Shown here: positions 58,082-64,000 of the stretch, piece after piece | Layout of the letters: every line of letters starts with the position of its first letter | How positions within the stretch are numbered: the stretch's first letter is position 1 | Translations under genes and position numbers: made by a program | The notes under the pieces: generated by a model | What the model was told of the DNA's origin: nothing | Seen by the model: the letters and a program-made list of their open reading frames with translations, nothing else | Databases searched by the model: none | Assembly: GCF_000247695.1 (NCBI RefSeq) | Contig: NW_004624801.1 | Coordinates: 1,026,103-1,090,102 of the forward strand | Length of the DNA stretch: 64,000 nt | From: Heterocephalus glaber | Lineage: Eukaryota > Chordata > Mammalia > Rodentia > Bathyergidae | Direction: 5' to 3'

Positions 58082-58083
58082 TA

Positions 58084-58419
58084 TTTTCAAAAATACACAG
58101 GAATATTTTTTTAATTCACTGGATGATTTTAGTTTTCTCTACTCTGATTCTAAATATTTAAGGCAAAAACGAAAAAAGTAAAATTTCTCCCACTCATTGC
58201 TTTGTGGCGAGAATTGGTCAATGAGCATTTTTTTAGTTCAATATTCACCACAAAAAAAGGCAAAAAATTAATCAACTCAAGTAAGTTAGCTATTAAAATA
58301 TCCTGGTGTTGATAAATGCAGAATTAACACAGTCTTTAACCAAAAAATTGGAAAGTTATATCACTTTATTTTAGAAAAAAAAACCTATCTTGAGTCACTT
58401 ACGGTACTTAAGGACAGGG
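58084..58419. other. No feature recognised
   Basis: AT-rich unique DNA. Confidence 0.5.
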
Positions 58420-58512
58420 ATGGGTTGGGATTTAGCTCAGTGGCACCTTGCCTGCCTCGTAAGCTCAAGGTCCTGACTTCAGTCCCCTGTGACAAAAAAA
58501 CAAAACAAAACA
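58420..58512 (+). mobile_element. ID SINE (diverged)
   Basis: ATGGGTTGGGATTTAGCTCAG, 'CACCTTGCCTGCCTCGTAAGCTCAAGG', 'TCCTGACTTCAGTCCCC', then CAAAACAAAACAC tail. Confidence 0.88.
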
Positions 58513-61266
58513 CAGTCAATGTCTCCTACAGCTGAAATGTAAAGGAAAAGGTCAATCTCCAGGTCTGCTAGTTGTTGGATGCCCAATAATGAGGCAAACA
58601 TCCAGTTTCTAGCTTTATGCCCAACAACTTTTAATTTTTTTTTCTTTCGAAGGACAATTAGATGATTCCAATCACTCTAAGCATCACAACCAGGTAAGAC
58701 AACTTCCAGGGGTTAGAAGAGATTATCGAAGAGCTTGCTGGCTTTACCTCTGATGTTCTCTTTCCTCCCCTTCTATAGTAATAAAAGGTACCAGACAGCA
58801 CCTCACAAACTAACTGCCCAGCCATCTTTGCAACTGAAGGTGACTACTAATCCACTCTTGTCTAATGAAATGCGAGCTTAGAGAAAAGAAAGAACACTGC
58901 TATTCATTTTAAGCCATTATCTTCTGAAGTTTCCTTCACAGCTGCCTCGTCTGGCCAGGTCACTTAACTCTCTTCACGTGCCACCTTTAAATTTTAAAAG
59001 CTTGTCTTCAAATCTACCCCGCCCCCCCCTTCAAAAATCCTTGAGTCTTTGGCCAGGACCGAGCCACACATGCATTTCTAAATCATAAAGCATAGTGAGA
59101 AATGAGACTATCATGACATCCTTGAATTCTTAGAGTTATCAGAATCTGTGAATCTGATCAGAGGATGAGAATACATATCTTCCCAAGCAACAGGTAACTG
59201 TGTAAAGAAATGAGCAAAATAATTGTTTGACAGAAGGAAATAGAAAATGAATCACCATCCCTAACATAATTTCTAGATTTTAAAATTAATTACAGCATGT
59301 CTTTGTCTTGTCTCTATGTGAACATGAGAAAATGCACACACAGAGAATGATAGGCAGTACTGTTTCAATGACAGCATGTACATAGCTTTTGTGCACAAAT
59401 GTGTGTGAAGGGAACTCTCAGATCCACACATAAGTCCAGACCCTATGTACATATGTGCAGACTTCAACCATAGTATATGTGTTATGTTGTAAATTCTACT
59501 TTTTCTCTTAAATTGTACATATATGTCCATGTCACAAAAGATTTTAATTATTAGTCTGTTACTGCTTACATAAAATTCCATTAAATAAAAGCGCTATACT
59601 ATAATTTAATTGGGTTACCTTACCTTTGCATCACCCTACTTTTTTGCAAACTAGGTCGATCCTCACATATTTTCAAAAATTGTTATAATCTAATCAGTAC
59701 CTTCACATGTATAATAACTTTTTCCACTTTTAGGTTATCTCCCCAGGAAACATTCCTAGAATGTTCACCAAATCAGAAAAAGTTCATTATATTTTATCCT
59801 TACTCCATACTGCCAAATTTTCCACATGGTTTTTCCGAATTACACTCTTAAAATAAAGTAACAACATAGAAGTCAAACCTTGTTTGGTTGGAGTTCACGT
59901 TTTTTAATTTGCCACTTTAATAAGTCTAAAATATCACATCATTATTAGAGCCACTTACATTTTCAAGGGGGCAAGATTTCCTATGTGTAACTTTTCCTCA
60001 ATTTCATGTTTACTTTTTCTGTGGAATTTTACATATTTTACTAAAATTTTTAGCTATTTTTAAAACATTTGGCATTTTTTTTTATTTTTTCAAGGCAAAT
60101 CTGAAAGCTTAGAAGCCATTGATAAATATTTTTCAAATGGTTGTTTTTATTTGCTTCTATTATTTTCATTTTATGAATATGTGTATACATTTTTCAGTTA
60201 TCCTCTCAAATAATATTTGATATTTTAAATTATTCAATATTCTTCATGGAATTTAGTAAAAATACATGACACTACAAGAAATGTCCGCTGCGTTTCAAAT
60301 CAGATTATATCCAATGTACTATTTATTTAAACTGACCCAAATATGATATTTTATTTTCCTTTGCAAAGATAAGTTGTAAATATCCAAATTGTTGTTCATC
60401 TCACCAAAAAAATAAAAAGAGAGAGAGACAGAGAGAGAAAGAAAAAGAAAAAAAATTCTGAAAGACTAAAAACTTTTGAGGGGACACTTTTCTTTTTCTG
60501 ACAAAAATGAATATAAAATCTCCAAGTACCTTTTTTTTATTAATATGGAAAGATGAAGGGCTCAACCCAGAGTTTGAAATGGTTTTCATTTCATTTTCAC
60601 TAGCATTTTCATTAGGCTTGTTTTTAATCATTTTTTGTAAAACACATTTTAGATTATCTGTTTAAATCTTATTATATTTCTATACAATTTCTGTCATTGT
60701 CCCTAAACAACAATAAATAGCAGTGTTAATAAATATTTAAACATACTTTCATTTTCATTATTCCATTAATTTTGCAACCATCCTAAAATTGGCAAAAGCG
60801 TGATTTTCATAGTTTTTGTAGAATCTGGAAAAGTGTGAAGAAGCTTTGGTTGAAGCAGGACACTAGGAAAGCTCATGTTCTTGGAGCTCTGTACACTCCA
60901 CCCTTACCTAAAAGCATCACTGTCTTCCAATATCCTCTTTTAATGCCTAAGCTCCAAATCCTTCAGCCACTTTCCCACTTTCCTTCTTCCAGACTTAGAG
61001 CTCGGGTCTTCTGACCAGTCTGGGTTCTCTCCCCAGGATGACAGGATGATCCTTGAGAATACAGAAACTTCCCTTGTTGCTTGCCTTGTGTTCACACTTG
61101 ACCTACACTAAAATATTTATTGGCAATCCACTCAACCTAGCTATCTCCACCCTTTTTCTACATTTTATCCAATTGCTGTATTACTGGGACACCCCATTCA
61201 ACACTTGACTTAGTTAAGCTTTTCCCTTGGTGCCATGCAAATAAATGTATGATTTCCTGCATTTTC
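58513..61266. other. No gene seen; unique DNA
   Basis: No exon recognised. A seven-C run lies near 59022 and a GA-rich low-complexity tract at 60411-60455. 60850-61260 may be diverged L2 body leading into the L2 end. Confidence 0.45.
60411..60455. repeat. GA-rich low-complexity tract
   Basis: Purine-only stretch with interrupted GA units and A-runs. Confidence 0.85.
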
Positions 61267-61350
61267 TTACTAGGCTTTAGGCTGTTTAGGGAAGGAACAT
61301 GTCTATGCTTATGGAATCCCCAACACCTTTGCAGATTGGTGATATAGGGC
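61267..61350 (+). mobile_element. L2 3' end
   Basis: 'TACTAGGCTTTAGGCTGTTTAGGGAAGGAACATGTCTATGC', 'GAATCCCCAACACCTTTGCAGATTGG' matches L2's CTAGACTGTAAGCTCC...GTATCCCCAGCACC order. Confidence 0.65.
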
Positions 61351-61540
61351 TTCCATCATAAAGTACTAAAATTTAACTCTGGAATCTTACACACTGTGAG
61401 TACTGAAAGGATAAAAATGACTAATTGAATCTCTTAATAAGGTTCAATCAAACACCATATTTTCTTGGCTTCCTTTAACTAACCATGTGTCCAGGCCTCC
61501 CAGGGTATTGCATACAGAGCCTAAACTTATGACCCCATCC

Positions 61541-61616
61541 CCAACTAGACTGAAAATTACTTGAGATATGTCTTTGTAATCTTAACAACTAGTACAGTGC
61601 TTGATACTTAGTAGTG
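61541..61616 (+). mobile_element. L2/MIR-type 3' end
   Basis: 'AACTAGACTGAAAATTACTTGAG', 'ATGTCTTTGTAATCTTAACAACTAGTACAGTGCTTGATACTTAGTAG' follows the same order. A CTAT microsatellite grows out of its end. Confidence 0.65.

Positions 61617-61660
<44 letters not shown>
61617..61660. repeat. CTAT microsatellite, 11 units
   Basis: Uninterrupted CTAT tetranucleotides. Confidence 0.95.
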
Positions 61661-62162
61661 GTGTGTGCCTGCATCTCCATATATGTGTACAAATGTGGAA
61701 CAGAGATAAGTGGACACACACATTATCTAAATTAGTATAACCAGGCACAGTCTTCTGATATTTTATTTTATTTCCAGGTATCTGAGAAGCCTTTTATCCT
61801 AGCTATTAGTTAATGCCTTCAAAATACTACTGTCCAAACCTGCTGAATTAACATTCATTCCCATTGGAGGACATGTATCCTCCAATCTGGGGACAGTGTG
61901 TCACATGACAGAGAACATGTAAGATGCTTTTAGACTCTTAAGATGTTGGTGCTTATTTTCATGCTTCTAGAACAACACCAATAATTTATTTTTGAAAGGG
62001 AAAAGCTGCTTTTTTAGAGGAAGTGTGTAGATATACACCTAGTAATCTAGAATGGGGATCTCACATTCTATGAGTTTGTGAAATTTACCACTGTGAAATT
62101 TACCTTCATTGTGAAGAAAAAGCCTTGTTCACATGTGGGCAGGTACAAGAGGATGACTCAAT
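61661..62162. other. No feature recognised
   Basis: Unique DNA between L2 ends. Confidence 0.5.
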
Positions 62163-62281
62163 AGACTAAAATGCACACAGTCTTCTTGAGGGCAGCAGAT
62201 TCCTAACCAGTGTATTTCCAGTGACCTTAAACTGTGCGTTACACATACTAGGTACTTAATAGACACTTGTTGAGTATATTG
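62163..62281 (+). mobile_element. L2 3' end
   Basis: 'AGACTAAAATGCACACAGTCTTCTTGAGGGCAGCAGATTC', 'GTATTTCCAGTGACCTTAAACTGTGCG', 'TACTAGGTACTTAATAGACACTTGTTGAGT' matches the L2 tail ending in CTCAATAAATATTTGTTGA. Confidence 0.7.
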
Positions 62282-63938
62282 GGAAAAGTTCCCCTAAGTT
62301 TTTAATTTCTTTAAAAGTTTCAGTATATTTTTAAAGAATCCCTTCAGATTATATGTAATTCAGTGTATTTTTGAAAAACACAGCATAATGATCTTAAAAT
62401 AAAAGACACAATTGGATGCTAATTTTCTTTGCATGTTTTACTTTACACATAAAATCATTATGAAATAAACAATCCTTAATAATAACAACCACATGGCTTG
62501 AGGTTTTGTAGTGTCCTTCTTTGTTAATCCTAGATGCTGTTATTGAAATGGAAAGTTAAACTGACATTTTTGCAAGTTTTTTTTTTCTTTTCCAGAGTGT
62601 AAAGGTTAATGAGCTGTGGTGTGGTTTGGTGTTGTGTGTGCTAAGCTAGCACCTAATACGTTAAGTTGGGTGTGAGTCAAGCCTTCCAAGAAAAGTGGCC
62701 TCAGACCTTGCAGCTGGGGGAGGAGGACAGAAGGGAAGAGGCCTGTACCATTGTGTTTGTGTTATTGCTCAAGAAAGGTGGTCCAGGTCAGAAGGCAAGG
62801 CTGTTTGGGACTTTACAGACACACTACTCTCGGGGGGAACATAACTATCCCACATTCCATTTCAGAAGGTGCTGGGTTATAGGTTATTGACCAGGTTAGG
62901 GATTTATAGCTGGAGTCAGTAATTGTTAAAGAAAAATGCTTTGACAATTTTATTATGGTGGAGACCTGCTGGAAAACTTAACCAGAAATTTACTTAAGAA
63001 CTGGCTTGGAGGTAACAATAATAGATATGTATGTATTTATATTTGCACACATATGTGGGATTATGTATGCACACTTTGGAATCAACTTTGCTTTCATTTT
63101 CACAGATGCGTATTACACTATGAATTCATGTTTGTATCACATAGATAAGTATACCATATACTATTTTAGAAGACTTTAGTCAGATAATTGTGAATAACTA
63201 AAATACTGACAAATAAATCATTTCTGAACAATGAAAAAAACTGTTTCCTTATTTCAAGTTTTAAAGAATCAAAGGAAGAAAAAAAAAAAGAAAAGTCATG
63301 GGGACAAGCCACTACCTCCTAGCATGTATTACATCCCACTACAATTTCGTTCACCTGCTCAAATGCATTTGCATGCAAATGCTAACCCTATTATCTTAAT
63401 TGATCACATAATCTAAAAATATTATAAATGTTTTAAAAGTAGAATTAAAGATTTAATCATCACCCTAACTCTTTCCAAGGATTAACTTCAAATTATTCAT
63501 AGATTAGGATTTAATTCCAACAATTAGTTTGATATTTTTTGTTGTGAGGTAGAACAGAATACAAGTAGCCTGAAAAAAATCTTTCCAGAAAGCATATGTC
63601 ACAGAAAATGCCTAAAGTAACTTGCAAGGGAGAATTTTGAACTTCTGTGCACTTGGATTTTGCAAACCATCATCAAGCACCCTGTGATAATCCTCCAAGT
63701 GAGCTACTGGGTTATTGCTTCACGATTGAAGCTTCTGTCCCCTTTCTGATACTTTTGGATTGAACCAGTAGAATAGTAAAATAGAAAAGCTGAGACTTCA
63801 GAGTTTCAAGCTAAGAGAGAGAATCATGTTCAAGGGATTTTTGCAATGGTTAACTCTTCACCTGCAAAGCAACTACCTGGAAAAGATCCCAGAAAAACTA
63901 CTCTACTTCCCACCTGCAATTTCCCATCCTCACACTAT
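62282..63938. other. No gene seen; unique DNA
   Basis: No exon or named repeat. 62640-62900 is GC-richer with a 74-codon frame of no recognisable product. Confidence 0.5.
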
Positions 63939-64000
63939 GTTAGTTAGGATTCCCTGGAGGAACATAATCAATATAAAATATGTGGTTTTAAATAAAAAAG
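63939..64000 (-). mobile_element. Start of a MaLR LTR, reverse orientation, cut by window edge
   Basis: 'TATGTTAGTTAGGATTCCCTGGAGGAACATAATC' matches the inverse MaLR LTR start TATTAGTCAGGGTTCTCTAGAGGAACAGAA. The rest lies right of the window. Confidence 0.65.

Overview
The window is nuclear DNA from a mammal, most likely a non-murid rodent. It is AT-rich and CpG-poor and carries no operons, rRNA or dense coding. It is crowded with rodent-type retroposons: tRNA-derived ID SINEs (A box, B box, A-rich tail), 7SL-derived B1 monomers, B1-ID dimers, MaLR LTRs and L1 LINEs. The ID subfamily has a GGTTCCAGCGCC middle where classic rodent ID has GGTAGAGCGC. B1-ID dimers point toward the squirrel-, dormouse- or beaver-related lineages rather than mouse or rat. 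I lean weakly to a castorimorph or sciuromorph, but one window cannot settle it.

I found no intact protein-coding gene, exon, tRNA or structural RNA gene. Every open frame is short; the recognisable ones are broken L1 proteins and the others look like chance frames or low-complexity artefacts. The window is best read as intergenic or deep-intronic DNA.

Layout. 1-9.4 kb: an L1 tail at the left edge, a MaLR LTR (1.6 kb), an L1 3' end (4.7 kb), a CpG-richer ERV2-like LTR in reverse orientation (5.3-6.1 kb), an old L1 (6.4-7.4 kb), and a MaLR LTR split by an 81-bp hAT MITE (8.2-8.6 kb). 9.45-12.3 kb: a 5'-inverted (twin-primed) L1 with target-site duplications at both ends. 12.3-16.6 kb: mostly unique DNA with a strong C-rich/G4 tract, a B1-ID dimer, ID relics and an unexplained GC-richer island at 15.65-16.0 kb. 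16.6-18.3 kb: an L1 3' end with a tandemly duplicated 3' UTR, followed by a decayed GATGGTG-type repeat. 18.3-30 kb: MER5A-, MER20- and Tigger-type DNA transposon relics, an ID SINE, a MaLR LTR, a B1, an old antisense L1, and a homeodomain-motif-rich unique block at 24.54-24.96 kb that looks like a conserved enhancer. 30-40.5 kb: a near-perfect 69-bp palindrome beside a TA microsatellite, a paired 175-bp repeat, L1 relics split by a MaLR LTR, a long antisense L1 hit by an ID SINE, and a MaLR LTR with a long GA run. 40.5-64 kb: a B1-ID dimer, A-rich L1-like DNA, several ID and B1 SINEs, stacked L1 3' ends, a second enhancer-like unique block (54.1-54.5 kb), a MaLR LTR, a mariner-type MITE (57.9 kb), three L2 3' ends (61.3-62.3 kb) and the start of another MaLR LTR at the right edge.

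Nothing here works together as a pathway. The window is a record of successive insertions, and nesting gives a relative order: ancient L2, MIR and DNA transposons first, then MaLR and old L1, then younger L1, then B1 and ID. Family names were assigned by recognising remembered consensus features, not by a database search, so names of old relics are provisional while orientation and boundaries are better supported.
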